Shown in pieces: positions 42,373-51,092 of a DNA stretch of 64,000 bases. Made by a program: the position numbers and the translations under genes. How positions within the stretch are numbered: the stretch's first letter is position 1; the number at the start of each line of letters is the position of its first letter. The notes beneath the pieces are model-generated. The model worked only from the letters and a program-made list of their open reading frames with translations. It ran no database searches and had not been told where the DNA came from. Source of the stretch: an uncultured Prevotella sp. (GTDB lineage Bacteria; Bacteroidota; Bacteroidia; Bacteroidales; Bacteroidaceae); the NCBI GenBank assembly GCA_946415755.1, contig CAMKTS010000003.1:1-64000 (forward strand). Reading direction: 5' to 3'.

Positions 42373-44421
42373 TTAGTTGTTTGCTGCGCCTCTGATAATC
42401 TCCAGTTTCGTGATGAAGAGGTTTGTGCCGGTCTGTCCACGAGTCAGCGTGATGGTCTTGCTGCCGGCAGCCTCCTCAGCAACTGTTACGGTCTTCGTCT
42501 GAATGGAGCCATTGAATGTGGCATCAATGTTGGCCTCATCGCTGAAGACAGGACTCTCTGTCTCTGTGCCATTCTCATACAGGATGTAGGCACTTGACTT
42601 CTTTGACTCATTTTTAGTGATGTAGCCAGTAATGGAAATCACGTCGCCGGCAGCAAGGGCATTGTCAAGCGTGACGACCATGTGTCCGGCGTTGGCAGAA
42701 GCCGTCTCGTCATTGATGTTGGCCTTTTTACCATTCAGGCAGATGGTGTAGTTACCGCTGTTCAGGTAGTTCAGACGGTCACCGTCTCCATTGACATAGG
42801 CAATGGTACCTCCCGTCTCCACGGGCGTTCCTTCGGGAGACTCCCACGAGTAGATGGTGCTTGTCACGGGAGCTTCTGCCTCTGCCTTCTTCACCGTAGC
42901 CTTGCGGATGATGTAGTCGGAACTGGCGGTCTTGATGATGACCTTCTGGCCGGTGGCTACGCTCTTGATGATGCCGTTCTCGTCGGCACTAACGTCTGTG
43001 CCGCCTACGGTGACGCTAACCTTGTCGCTCTGGGCGGGGCTGAGGGTGAGGTCGTAGCCTTCGGTGAGCCACATCTCGGTGCTGTAAACGGTGCCGTCGT
43101 AGGTGCCGTCAGCGGTACCCTCTGCCTTGATCCAGTAGAAGCCGGGCTTCATGTCGGCCAGGAAGGCTTCGAGTGTGATGGGGTTCTCGTCGTCATACAC
43201 GACGGGGCCGGTAGAGTCATCGCCCAGCAGCACCTTGATGGTGATGCCCTCGGCGGCGATGATGTTCTGTGCATCGGTGGCAGCCAGCGGGTCGATGAGT
43301 TGGATGTCGAGTGCCTCAGTGGGCTGGTACTTGCCGTCGGCACCCTTCTTCACGCTGATTTTGCCGTCGGCGGGAATGCCGGCGAAGGCTACAGGATTGG
43401 TAGCGTCCTGCATGTCGCGCACCAGCTCGTACTCCACTGTCAAGTCGTTGGCGGGCATCTCAAATTTAGCCGAAGTTCCGTCCTCGCTGATGTCTGCGAT
43501 GCCGGCGGGGGTGTAAAGCAGCAGGCCGTAGGTAGAGAAGTGGCTCATGGTGATGGTGGCCATCTTGTTGATTGCGTCATAGACGGTGGGAATCAGCTCT
43601 GTGGGCAGATTGCTCGCGTTGTCGAAGTACCATGTCTGCAGCTCCCTGCCTGTGGGTATGTTGCCGAGGAACTTCAGGCTGGCAATAACCTTGCCGGCAT
43701 TGAAGTTCAGCGCATTAGAGCCGTTGGTGAGGTTGACGATGAGCTTGGCCAGCACGTCGGTGGTGCCGATTTGCTGTGCGCTCTCCTCGTAGGTGGTTTC
43801 GAGGTTCACCTCTTCGGGGTTGCCTTCGAGGATGCTGCCGATGGCCTCCTTGTCAAAGTCCAGGGTATAGGCATTGTCGCCCGTGCCCACATTCACCTTA
43901 AGGCTGGAGTTCTTGGCCTGGTTGAACTTGTCGAGCAGGTTGGTCTTCTCGCCCGGATTGATATTGGTCTCAACCTCGGCACTACCGTACTGGTAGCCAG
44001 TGATTTGGACACGATATGAACCAGAACCGAGATCTTCAATCTTTGTTACAATCCATGCGTTAAAGGGATTTCTGTCGGCATCGCAGGGTGTTAAGGTGTA
44101 CCGAGAACCGCTATCAGTTCTAATATATTCAAGTACTCCACCCTTGATGATTTTCACTTGTGCGTAACTATTCGCTATAGCCTGCGAAGAACTTTGTAAA
44201 CTATAGTGTTCGTCATCTTGGCTTTGCAGAAAGTAGGGCATAAGCTTGAAGCCGTACGGTGATTTTATGCCAGTAATCTCAGCACCCTCGACGAGGATGT
44301 CATCTACTTGCAAATCGTGTATGTCCACGCTACTGTTATAGACCTTTCCCTCGGCCCATGCGCCCGCCGTCATTGCGAGGAGCGCGACGAGCGTCAATAG
44401 ATATCTTGATATTGTTTTCAT
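42373..44421 (-). CDS. Large secreted surface protein of unknown function
   Basis: A 682-residue protein: signal peptide MKTISRYLLTLVALLAMTAG...AWAE, then a region with VEGAEITGIKSPYGFKLMPYF and several beta modules. A module ISEDGTSAKFEMPANDLTVEYELVRDM (about 330-356) is paralogous to part of the 41670 protein. The C-terminal segment (about 545-682; GGTIAYVNGDGDRLNYLNSGNYTI, VTLDNALAAGDVISITGYI, GSKTITLTRGQTGTNLFITKLEI) looks like a carbohydrate-binding beta-sandwich. No catalytic motif recognised. Second gene of the operon started at 47899. Confidence 0.65.
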   Translation of the reverse strand: MKTISRYLLTLVALLAMTAGAWAEGKVYNSSVDIHDLQVDDILVEGAEITGIKSPYGFKLMPYFLQSQDDEHYSLQSSSQAIANSYAQVKIIKGGVLEYIRTDSGSRYTLTPCDADRNPFNAWIVTKIEDLGSGSYRVQITGYQYGSAEVETNINPGEKTNLLDKFNQAKNSSLKVNVGTGDNAYTLDFDKEAIGSILEGNPEEVNLETTYEESAQQIGTTDVLAKLIVNLTNGSNALNFNAGKVIASLKFLGNIPTGRELQTWYFDNASNLPTELIPTVYDAINKMATITMSHFSTYGLLLYTPAGIADISEDGTSAKFEMPANDLTVEYELVRDMQDATNPVAFAGIPADGKISVKKGADGKYQPTEALDIQLIDPLAATDAQNIIAAEGITIKVLLGDDSTGPVVYDDENPITLEAFLADMKPGFYWIKAEGTADGTYDGTVYSTEMWLTEGYDLTLSPAQSDKVSVTVGGTDVSADENGIIKSVATGQKVIIKTASSDYIIRKATVKKAEAEAPVTSTIYSWESPEGTPVETGGTIAYVNGDGDRLNYLNSGNYTICLNGKKANINDETASANAGHMVVTLDNALAAGDVISITGYITKNESKKSSAYILYENGTETESPVFSDEANIDATFNGSIQTKTVTVAEEAAGSKTITLTRGQTGTNLFITKLEIIRGAANN

Positions 44422-44464
44422 ATAATATACTCTTTATTTCGTTCTTATTATTTTATTCATTGTT

Positions 44465-44476
44465 CGCGAGAGGGGG
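44465..44476 (-). other. Intergenic motif abutting the stop codon, junction 3
   Basis: CCCCCTCTCGCG on the minus strand directly after the stop of the 44477-47899 gene; same motif at the two other junctions of these operons. Confidence 0.5.
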
Positions 44477-47400
44477 TTACTTGATGAATTTATAGGATTC
44501 GTTCGCGTTGATTTGTGCATCAGGAAGTACTGGTTGAGTATTCGAATCAACAAGTTGTCCATAGTCGGGATGATGAACTCTGTTGCCTTCTCTGATGAAT
44601 AAGCCTGAGTCTTTATTTTCATCGCGCTGGATGGCGGTGGCCCAGCTTTCTCCCTCGGCATAGTAGATGGTAACAGCACCGACGGTAATGTTCAGCAGCT
44701 TCACCGTATTCTTCGTTTCTACTTTGCGGAACTTGTAGCCCTGCTTGGCGTTGATGATGACCTCCTGGCCAGCCTTCACGCTGAGCTTGCCGTCGGTGAC
44801 GGTGGCATCGGCATCATCGACCTTGACGGTGGCTGCACCGGCCTCGATGGTGTTGGCGTTAGCGGCTGCGAATGTCACAGTGTAGGTGGCGGGCTCGGGT
44901 GCATTGGTGTTGCCGAGGTAGGTCAGGCGGAAGTTGTCGAAGCATACCCACTGCTTTGATGCGGTGCCGCTGACGCCGATCTCCATCTTGCCGTCGTCGC
45001 CCACGGTGAACTCGATGGGTTGTTCGATGGTGTATTTGCCGGCGGAGAACGATTGTGCGGCTTCGGTCATGCTGTTCACACTACCGGTCCAGACAGGTAC
45101 GGCCTGCTCCACGCCGTTAGCGAAGAACTGAGGAGTGGCGGGATTCTCACTCTCGTAATCTTCCTGACGGTAGAAGCCCTGAGCGGTCAGGCGATAGGTG
45201 CCTGCGGGAGCATCGGTGATGGTCTGCGTGAACGAGAAGGGCGTGCCGTAAGCATCGGCGCAGTTGTTGCCGACAGTTCCATTACCATCCTCGCCGCCGC
45301 TGATGTTGATGTTGTGGCCGTCGCCTGTCAAGGTCTGCACCACGCTCCAAGCCTCAGTGTTACGCGCGTCGTTGCGGTTGAAGTTCGGAGCCGTCAGGAG
45401 CAGTGTGGCATCCACGGGAGCATCCGCTGTGGCAGCGGCCATCTGCGTCTTGAGCAGAGTCATCATGTCGGCCTTCGATACGACGTTGAACTGTCGCGGC
45501 GTGTCGCTCATCACGAGGTTGTCGTTATCGTCGATGCTGATGTACTTGCCACCAACTGGATCGAGAATGTAGATACCTGTACCCTGTTTCTCAAATGCAA
45601 AGCCATAGGCAGTGCCGTCCATGTAGAGGTTGCTGCCGAGGAAATGGCTGTTCTCACCATTGTATACGCGGCTGTCGATGGTCACGGTGCGGTTCTCTGC
45701 GTCTGGTGTGAGTGTCAGGTCGAGGCCCTCGTCGCTGACGATAGCGCGTGTGCCCCAGTCGTGGCCGGCGGCCATCATTAGATTGGTCTCAGCGTCGATG
45801 ATGTAGTACTGGCCAGCAGCGAAGTCGATGTACCAGTTGGCCTTCGTGAAGTCGGTGATGGCCTTCTTCAGGTCTGCGATGATTTTCGCAATCTCAGTAT
45901 TGTTGTACCAGTCGGCCTTCGTGGTTGTAGCCTCCTCGGCAGTAGCGATGACTGCGTTGAAGGCATCCTTACCCTCGGTCTTGTTCTCGTCGGCTGCAAG
46001 AGCCTTGGCATCAGCCAGGAGGGCTGCGAGTTCAGTCTGGTAAGCAGCGTATGCCTGCTTGGCAGTGGCGAACCATGTCAGCTGATAGATCTGCATGGTG
46101 TGCCAGTTACTGCCGCCTCTTTCCTTGGCCATACCGAGTTTGATGTTACCATCGGTCACTGTCACGTCGAACTGAAGCAGTTCGTATGAAGAGAACGACT
46201 CTCCTACGCGTGCGGTGATGAATTTTTTCGCTTCGTTGGCAAAGACGTATGCCACATCATAACTGCCGTCCTCCATCGTGCTTTCGATGCCGCGGTTTGG
46301 AGTGAAGTAGGCATTGCCATAGAAGCCGACCTTGTACTGGCCATTGGTCAGACCGGTGATGTCCTGATAAATCATGGTACCTGTGCGGCTGGCACCATTT
46401 CTCCCCTCCTCATAGACTTCGGCAGGCTGTGAGGTGCGTCCGTCGTAGGTAGTGACAGCCGGTGCTGCCCAGTCAGGAGAAAGACCGGCAGTATTGCCGT
46501 TGAAATCCTTCCATCCGTCGGTAGCCACCTTTGCCGTCTCGTCCTTCTCAAAGTCGGCATTGTCGGCGTTGTACTGGTCGATGGCAGCCTTCAGCGTGGC
46601 TTTATCGGCATCCGTAGGCGAGGCGATGGCATTGTATGTCTCGATGGCAGCCTTCAGTTTGCCTACAGCCACATCATCATCGTCATAATATGGAATCATG
46701 AGCGTCGGGTCGGTGACAGGCTCCGGGGTCAGCGTGGATACTACGTTGCTCAGAATTTCCACCTTCACGTTGTCGAAGATGGACTCGGTAGCCACCTTGT
46801 TTCCAGCCAGATTGACGTAGATGGTGCGGAACTGCCTCAACCAATCGTTGTCGTCGGCCTTCGTGACACCGTCGCATTCGGCAGGCACGACAAACACCTT
46901 TTTGTAGTGCTGCCATTTGTTGACGTTGCTCTCGTCGGTGCTAATGCTGGGAGCAGGCCAGCCGTCGAGCGTCCACCAGATGTACTGATTCGGCTCGTTA
47001 GCAAGCTGGAATCCGAACTCCTCACCGGCTTTGTCGGTCTTGTAGTCAAAGCTCAGCCTATACATCGTGCCTGCGGGTAAGACGTAAGGCAGGCGGATGT
47101 GGAACTGGGTGTCCCAACTGTTAGGCTCGTTGTCCGACGACTGCACCTTAATGGCTCTGGAGCCGTCCATGCCAATGCCCTCGGTGATGCGGGGGAGGAA
47201 CATATCTTCCCCGCCCTGTTCCTTCACATAGAAGCACGACACGTCGGTGCCCTCCATGTCGCTGTTGGCGACGATGTTCGTCCATTGGGTCTTCTTATAC
47301 GATACGCTGAAGTTGTCGAAGTAATAGTCGGTAGCGCTCTTCTCTTCCTGAAGTTTGAAGGCGATGCTCTTCATGCCGTCTGCCTCTTTAGGAATTGTGA

Positions 47401-47899
47401 ATTCACCACTGAAGGTTTTCCATTCGGTGGTAAAGTTCACGTCGCCTATAGCTTGCCAAGTCAGGTATGATTGAGGATCAGCATGATATTCTGTAGAGCC
47501 CTTGACTGCCTTACTGGCTTTGTAGTCGAACTGCACACGGATAGTCGAGCCCGCGGGGATCTCCTCAGACAGCACAATCCATAACTGGGTGTCATAATTC
47601 TGTGCATTCGGGTTAGCTGTGTCATCGCCAGACTTCACCACGATACCGGGTGTTCCGTCCTTACCGACATTAGCACCGATAACGACAGGTACTACATCTG
47701 TAGAAGGATATTCCTTCTTGCAGAAGCTACTTACATCGTCACCAGAGAAGTCGCCATTGGTGATGCCTGAAATCCATTCTTGTGCCCATGCGCCCGTCGC
47801 CGCAACAAACAGCATGGCGAGCATGGTTAGCACTCTGGCAAAGCCCGAGTCCCCCCGGCTCTGCGCTCTCTTCATGAAAACTAGTTGTTGCATAAGCAT
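44477..47899 (-). CDS. Giant multidomain secreted surface protein
   Basis: An 1140-residue secreted protein: signal peptide after a short basic extension (VLTMLAMLFVAATGAWAQ, about 23-40); two carbohydrate-binding-like beta-sandwich modules (about 41-200 and 205-390; ITNGDFSGDDVSSFCKKEYPST, IVANSDMEGTDVSCFYVKEQ); two helical FIVAR-like segments (about 400-450 and 615-690); another pair of beta-sandwiches (about 460-610 and 850-960). No catalytic signature found. It is the first gene of the operon downstream of promoter 48085-48092. Either of two in-frame Met codons (47899 or 47875) may be the true start. It would bind polysaccharide or host glycans, by analogy. Confidence 0.65.
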   Translation of the reverse strand: MLMQQLVFMKRAQSRGDSGFARVLTMLAMLFVAATGAWAQEWISGITNGDFSGDDVSSFCKKEYPSTDVVPVVIGANVGKDGTPGIVVKSGDDTANPNAQNYDTQLWIVLSEEIPAGSTIRVQFDYKASKAVKGSTEYHADPQSYLTWQAIGDVNFTTEWKTFSGEFTIPKEADGMKSIAFKLQEEKSATDYYFDNFSVSYKKTQWTNIVANSDMEGTDVSCFYVKEQGGEDMFLPRITEGIGMDGSRAIKVQSSDNEPNSWDTQFHIRLPYVLPAGTMYRLSFDYKTDKAGEEFGFQLANEPNQYIWWTLDGWPAPSISTDESNVNKWQHYKKVFVVPAECDGVTKADDNDWLRQFRTIYVNLAGNKVATESIFDNVKVEILSNVVSTLTPEPVTDPTLMIPYYDDDDVAVGKLKAAIETYNAIASPTDADKATLKAAIDQYNADNADFEKDETAKVATDGWKDFNGNTAGLSPDWAAPAVTTYDGRTSQPAEVYEEGRNGASRTGTMIYQDITGLTNGQYKVGFYGNAYFTPNRGIESTMEDGSYDVAYVFANEAKKFITARVGESFSSYELLQFDVTVTDGNIKLGMAKERGGSNWHTMQIYQLTWFATAKQAYAAYQTELAALLADAKALAADENKTEGKDAFNAVIATAEEATTTKADWYNNTEIAKIIADLKKAITDFTKANWYIDFAAGQYYIIDAETNLMMAAGHDWGTRAIVSDEGLDLTLTPDAENRTVTIDSRVYNGENSHFLGSNLYMDGTAYGFAFEKQGTGIYILDPVGGKYISIDDNDNLVMSDTPRQFNVVSKADMMTLLKTQMAAATADAPVDATLLLTAPNFNRNDARNTEAWSVVQTLTGDGHNINISGGEDGNGTVGNNCADAYGTPFSFTQTITDAPAGTYRLTAQGFYRQEDYESENPATPQFFANGVEQAVPVWTGSVNSMTEAAQSFSAGKYTIEQPIEFTVGDDGKMEIGVSGTASKQWVCFDNFRLTYLGNTNAPEPATYTVTFAAANANTIEAGAATVKVDDADATVTDGKLSVKAGQEVIINAKQGYKFRKVETKNTVKLLNITVGAVTIYYAEGESWATAIQRDENKDSGLFIREGNRVHHPDYGQLVDSNTQPVLPDAQINANESYKFIK

Positions 47900-48084
47900 T
47901 AATAATTTAAATTTTTAATAAAATGAATAATTGTATTGTTTTATAACTATTGTTCCCGTTCTTATATGTTTTATCCGTCCACCAACGAAATTACGCCGTG
48001 CCCCCGCAAAGTCCAACTTTGCGGCATTGGGAATCGTTACATAGATGGAGGTTTGGCCTGCTTAACTATTGATTGTTTCGGCTA

Positions 48085-48092
48085 CAAAATTA
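48085..48092 (-). promoter_or_regulatory. Putative -7 box of the large surface operon (element copy C)
   Basis: TAATTTTG followed by TAGCCG on the minus strand, about 185 nt upstream of the 47899 start, implying a long leader. Confidence 0.6.
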
Positions 48093-48123
48093 CAAAAAAA
48101 GAAAAAGCCCTGCAAGAAAACCT

Positions 48124-48159
48124 ATGCACGCATTTGGGACAGGGACCAAATGCGTGCGT
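48124..48159. promoter_or_regulatory. Candidate operator palindrome, copy C
   Basis: ATGCACGCATTTGGGACA followed by GGGACCAAATGCGTGCGT; four of 18 pairs mismatch, mostly near the centre. Ends 31 nt from the -7 box. Confidence 0.6.
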
Positions 48160-48173
48160 TAAAAAATTCTAAA

Positions 48174-48204
48174 CGCCGCGACCACCCCTTTGGGTGTCCC
48201 GGCG
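48174..48204 (-). terminator. Rho-independent terminator, element copy C
   Basis: Minus-strand stem CGCCGGGACACCC...GGGTGGTCGCGGCG followed by TTTAGAATTTTTT. It would end transcription of the LOG-family gene. Confidence 0.65.
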
Positions 48205-48206
48205 AT

Positions 48207-48277
48207 AGGGTCTTGGGGAAATGGGTCTTGGGGACAGGACCCAGTTTTCTAACTATCCGCTCGCTGTGAGTATCAGG
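48207..48277. repeat. Rearranged partial copy of the R1/R2 repeat
   Basis: gggtcttggggacaggacc (tail of R1/R2) precedes ccgctcgctgtgagtatcag (head part of R1/R2), the reverse of the order in the full copies. The head part encodes the last residues, LILTASG, of the LOG-family protein. Confidence 0.7.
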
Positions 48278-48798
48278 ATTTGTTTGATGTCGTCTATGTT
48301 TTCCGCCACTCCAATGCTCTCACGCCACTGGCCGCGCATCATGCCTTTCGACTGCAGGTCGTCCATCATGGCAATGAGCGAGTCCCAGAATCCTTTCATG
48401 TTATACAGCACCAGTCGCTTGTGGTGGAAGCCCAGCGAGCGTGCCGATGCCACCGTGAAGACTTCGTCGAGCGTGCCGATTCCTCCTGGCAGGACGATAA
48501 ATACGTCGGCCTGGGCCATCATCAGCTCTTTGCGTTCGCTTAGTGTTTCCGTAGGGAAGTGTTCATCAAGATAGGGACTGAGCTTACCCTTTTGCTCTAT
48601 CACACGCGGCACCACACCGACGACATGGCCCCCCGACTCTTTGGCCGACTTGCTGACAGCATGCATCAGGCCGGAGTCGTTACCACCGAACACGATGGTA
48701 TGCCCCTGTCTGGCAGCCCAGTGCCCCAACTCCTCCGTCATGCGGAAGAAGTCGGGGTCTATCTGCTCATTGGCCGAACAAAACACACAAATCTTCAT
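48253..48798 (-). CDS. LOG-family protein (TIGR00730 type)
   Basis: A 181-residue Rossmann-like protein of the LOG family, whose studied members are cytokinin riboside 5'-monophosphate phosphoribohydrolases that release nucleobase from nucleoside monophosphates. FGGNDSGLMHAVSKSA and the PGGIGTLDEVF motif are clear, with the catalytic Arg/Glu region ARSLGFHHK nearby. Its extreme C-terminus, LILTASG, is encoded by a fragment of an intergenic repeat, so it may be an addition. It lies 4 nt from the M3 peptidase gene upstream and is probably co-transcribed with it. Confidence 0.88.
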   Translation of the reverse strand: MKICVFCSANEQIDPDFFRMTEELGHWAARQGHTIVFGGNDSGLMHAVSKSAKESGGHVVGVVPRVIEQKGKLSPYLDEHFPTETLSERKELMMAQADVFIVLPGGIGTLDEVFTVASARSLGFHHKRLVLYNMKGFWDSLIAMMDDLQSKGMMRGQWRESIGVAENIDDIKQILILTASG

Positions 48799-48802
48799 CG
48801 CA

Positions 48803-50935
48803 TTACAGTCCTCTGGCCTTCAGCAGACTGGAGGCATCAGGCTGCTTCATGCCGGTAAAGTCGGTAAACATCTGCATGAGGTCGCCCGTATTGCCGCGAC
48901 TCAGGATCTTGACGGACATTTCCTGACCCGTCTCAGGCTTCAAGGCACCGCGCTGGGCAAAGACGTCGGCAATGTTGACGGCCAGCACCTCCGTCCACAG
49001 ATAGCTGTAGTAGCCGGCAGCATAGCCGCCTCCCCATACGTGGTTGAAGTAGCTGGTGAAGTAGCGTGGAGGAATCTGTGCATCCAGCAGTCCCACCTGG
49101 CGCAGTGCCTCCATCTCGAATTCGTGGGCCTTGCCGGCAGTGGGGATATCGCTGGCACTCAGCATGTGCCAGGCCAGGTCGATGCAGGTAGCTGCCAGGT
49201 TCTCGCCGAGGGCGTAGGCCGTCTGGAAGTTGATGCTCTTCAGCATGCGCTCCTTCAGTTCGGCGGGCATGGCTTTGCCCGTCTGGTAGTGCAGGGCATA
49301 GTGGTCGAACACCTCAGGGATGGAGGCAAACGACTCATTGAACTGCGACGGCATCTCTACGAAGTCGCGGGCTACGCTGGTACCGCTCAGGCGGTTGTAA
49401 CGGCAGTCGGAAAGGATGCCGTGCAGGGCATGCCCGAACTCATGGAACATTGTGGTGACCTCATCCCAGGTGAGCAGCGAGGGCTGTCCCTCAGGAGCTT
49501 TAGCGCTATTGCAGACATTAAAGATGATGGGCAACTGCTCACGCTGCCGGCTCTGCTTCTGGAAACCGTCCATCCAGGCACCGCCGCGCTTCGAGGGGCG
49601 GCGGAAGTAGTCGCAGTAGAACAGTGCCTTCGGCTTGCCGTCTTTGTCGCTCACCTCAAACACGCGCATGTCAGGATGATAGGTGGGAATGTCGGTACGC
49701 TCCTTGAAGGTCAGGCCGTAGGCTCGGTTGGCAGCATAGAACACACCGTTGATGAGCACGCTGTCGACATTGAAGTAGGGTTTTACCTCGTCATCGCTGA
49801 TGTCGAGCAGTTCCTTCTTCATCTTGGCAGAATAGTAGAAGCGGTCGTAGGGCTGCAGCTGAAAGTCAGCTCCCTGGGTCTTGCGGGCATAGTCCTCGAT
49901 GGCCTTCGTCTCGGCATCGGCTTTCGGCTTGTACTGGCCGATGAGGTTCTTCAGGAAGGCATAGACGTTATCGGGCGTCTTGGCCATCGTCTTCTCCAGC
50001 GAGTAGGAGGCGTAGTTGGAATACCCCATGATCTCAGCCTGCTCGGCACGCAGCTTGGCAATCTCCACCACCAGTGGGAAGGTGTTGTACTTCCCTGTGC
50101 CGTCGGCCCGATGGATGGAGGCTTCATAGATTTTTTGGCGCAGCTCGCGGTTGTCAAGACTGGCCAGCAGGGGCTGCTGTGTGGTGTTCACGATAACGAT
50201 GGCGTATGGTGCCTTGCCACCCCTGCTCTCAGCATCCTTGGCACACTGGGCGACATCGGCCTCGCTGAGACCGGCCAGCTCCTCCTTCTTGTCGACCCAC
50301 ACCACGGCATCGTTGGTGGCAGCAGGCAGCATGTCGCCCCACTGCGTCTGCAGGTCGGTGATGCGCAGGTTGATTTCCTTCATACGGGCCATCTTGTCAT
50401 CGGGCAGCAAGGCACCCTTGCGCACGAAGTCCTTGTAGATTTCCTCCAGGAGCTTCTGGTCTTCACCCTGCAGCGAGTCGTGGTCGCGGTCGTAGACCTG
50501 CCGGATGCGTTCGAACAGCGCCTTGTTGAACGAGATCTCGTTCTCCAGGTCTGTCAGCATCGGCTGCACCTTCTTCTCTATCTCGCCAATCTCGTCGGTT
50601 TTGTCGGCCTCGACAATGGCGAAGAACACACGGCTTACGCGGTCGAGCGTCTTGCCGCTCTCCTCGAAGGCAAGGATGGTGTTCTCGAAGGTTGCCGAGT
50701 CCTTGTTCTCTACGATTTGGGCGATTTCATCACGTTTCTGCTGGATGGCAGCCTCGAAGGCGGGCAGATAGTCAGCGGGTTTTATCACGCTGAAATCCGG
50801 TGCGCCAAACGGCAGGGTGCTCTCCTGCAACAGGGGGTTCTCACGCTGGGTTTCCGTGCAGCTTGTCAGCTGCACCATCGATGTTGACAGCATTGCTGCC
50901 GAAATTCCGAGGGTCATCAGTTTCTTGCTTATCAT
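48803..50935 (-). CDS. dcp: M3-family peptidyl-dipeptidase (Dcp-like) lipoprotein
   Basis: A 710-residue zinc metallopeptidase of family M3. The HEFGHALHG motif within VTTMFHEFGHALHGILSDC gives two zinc-binding His residues and the catalytic Glu; the third ligand (Glu) lies about 25 residues on in RDFVEMPSQFNESF. The N-terminus has a signal peptide with lipobox QLTSC, so the protein is exported and membrane-anchored. It would remove dipeptides from peptide C-termini in the periplasm. Start at 50935 precedes the signal; the frame extends 24 codons more. LOG-family gene follows at 4 nt. Confidence 0.92.
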   Translation of the reverse strand: MISKKLMTLGISAAMLSTSMVQLTSCTETQRENPLLQESTLPFGAPDFSVIKPADYLPAFEAAIQQKRDEIAQIVENKDSATFENTILAFEESGKTLDRVSRVFFAIVEADKTDEIGEIEKKVQPMLTDLENEISFNKALFERIRQVYDRDHDSLQGEDQKLLEEIYKDFVRKGALLPDDKMARMKEINLRITDLQTQWGDMLPAATNDAVVWVDKKEELAGLSEADVAQCAKDAESRGGKAPYAIVIVNTTQQPLLASLDNRELRQKIYEASIHRADGTGKYNTFPLVVEIAKLRAEQAEIMGYSNYASYSLEKTMAKTPDNVYAFLKNLIGQYKPKADAETKAIEDYARKTQGADFQLQPYDRFYYSAKMKKELLDISDDEVKPYFNVDSVLINGVFYAANRAYGLTFKERTDIPTYHPDMRVFEVSDKDGKPKALFYCDYFRRPSKRGGAWMDGFQKQSRQREQLPIIFNVCNSAKAPEGQPSLLTWDEVTTMFHEFGHALHGILSDCRYNRLSGTSVARDFVEMPSQFNESFASIPEVFDHYALHYQTGKAMPAELKERMLKSINFQTAYALGENLAATCIDLAWHMLSASDIPTAGKAHEFEMEALRQVGLLDAQIPPRYFTSYFNHVWGGGYAAGYYSYLWTEVLAVNIADVFAQRGALKPETGQEMSVKILSRGNTGDLMQMFTDFTGMKQPDASSLLKARGL

Positions 50936-51056
50936 AACTTTTTCAAATACCATAATGATGATACAAATGTATGCACAATTCGTGAAACGACAATGGATAT
51001 GGCTCATTAATTAACACTATTTTCGTAAAAAGCGGTAGTTTCTCAAAAAAAAACTA

Positions 51057-51064
51057 TATCTTTG
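51057..51064 (+). promoter_or_regulatory. Putative -7 box of the SpoIIE-type phosphatase gene
   Basis: TATCTTTG followed by CAACC, 28 nt before the ATG at 51093. Confidence 0.6.
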
Positions 51065-51092
51065 CAACCAAATCCGCTTTTCAAAGAAACGA

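Larger units (their letters stand above)
47900..48252. other. 350-nt gap holding promoter element copy C and a partial repeat
   Basis: No gene is seen. It contains an AT-rich leader next to the 47899 start, the -7 box 48085-48092, the palindrome 48124-48159, the terminator 48174-48204 and a rearranged part of the R1/R2 repeat from 48207. Confidence 0.75.

Noticed and set aside
42682..44019. Rightward open frame of 445 codons opposite a surface-protein gene
   Set aside because: Val/Gly/Asp-rich low-information translation with no family resemblance; the leftward frame has a signal peptide and paralogous modules.
48641..50887. Long rightward open frame of 748 codons opposite the M3 peptidase gene
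   Set aside because: It is antisense to a well-supported enzyme with intact HEFGH motif, has no recognisable domain or RBS, and reflects GC-rich codon third positions of the real gene.
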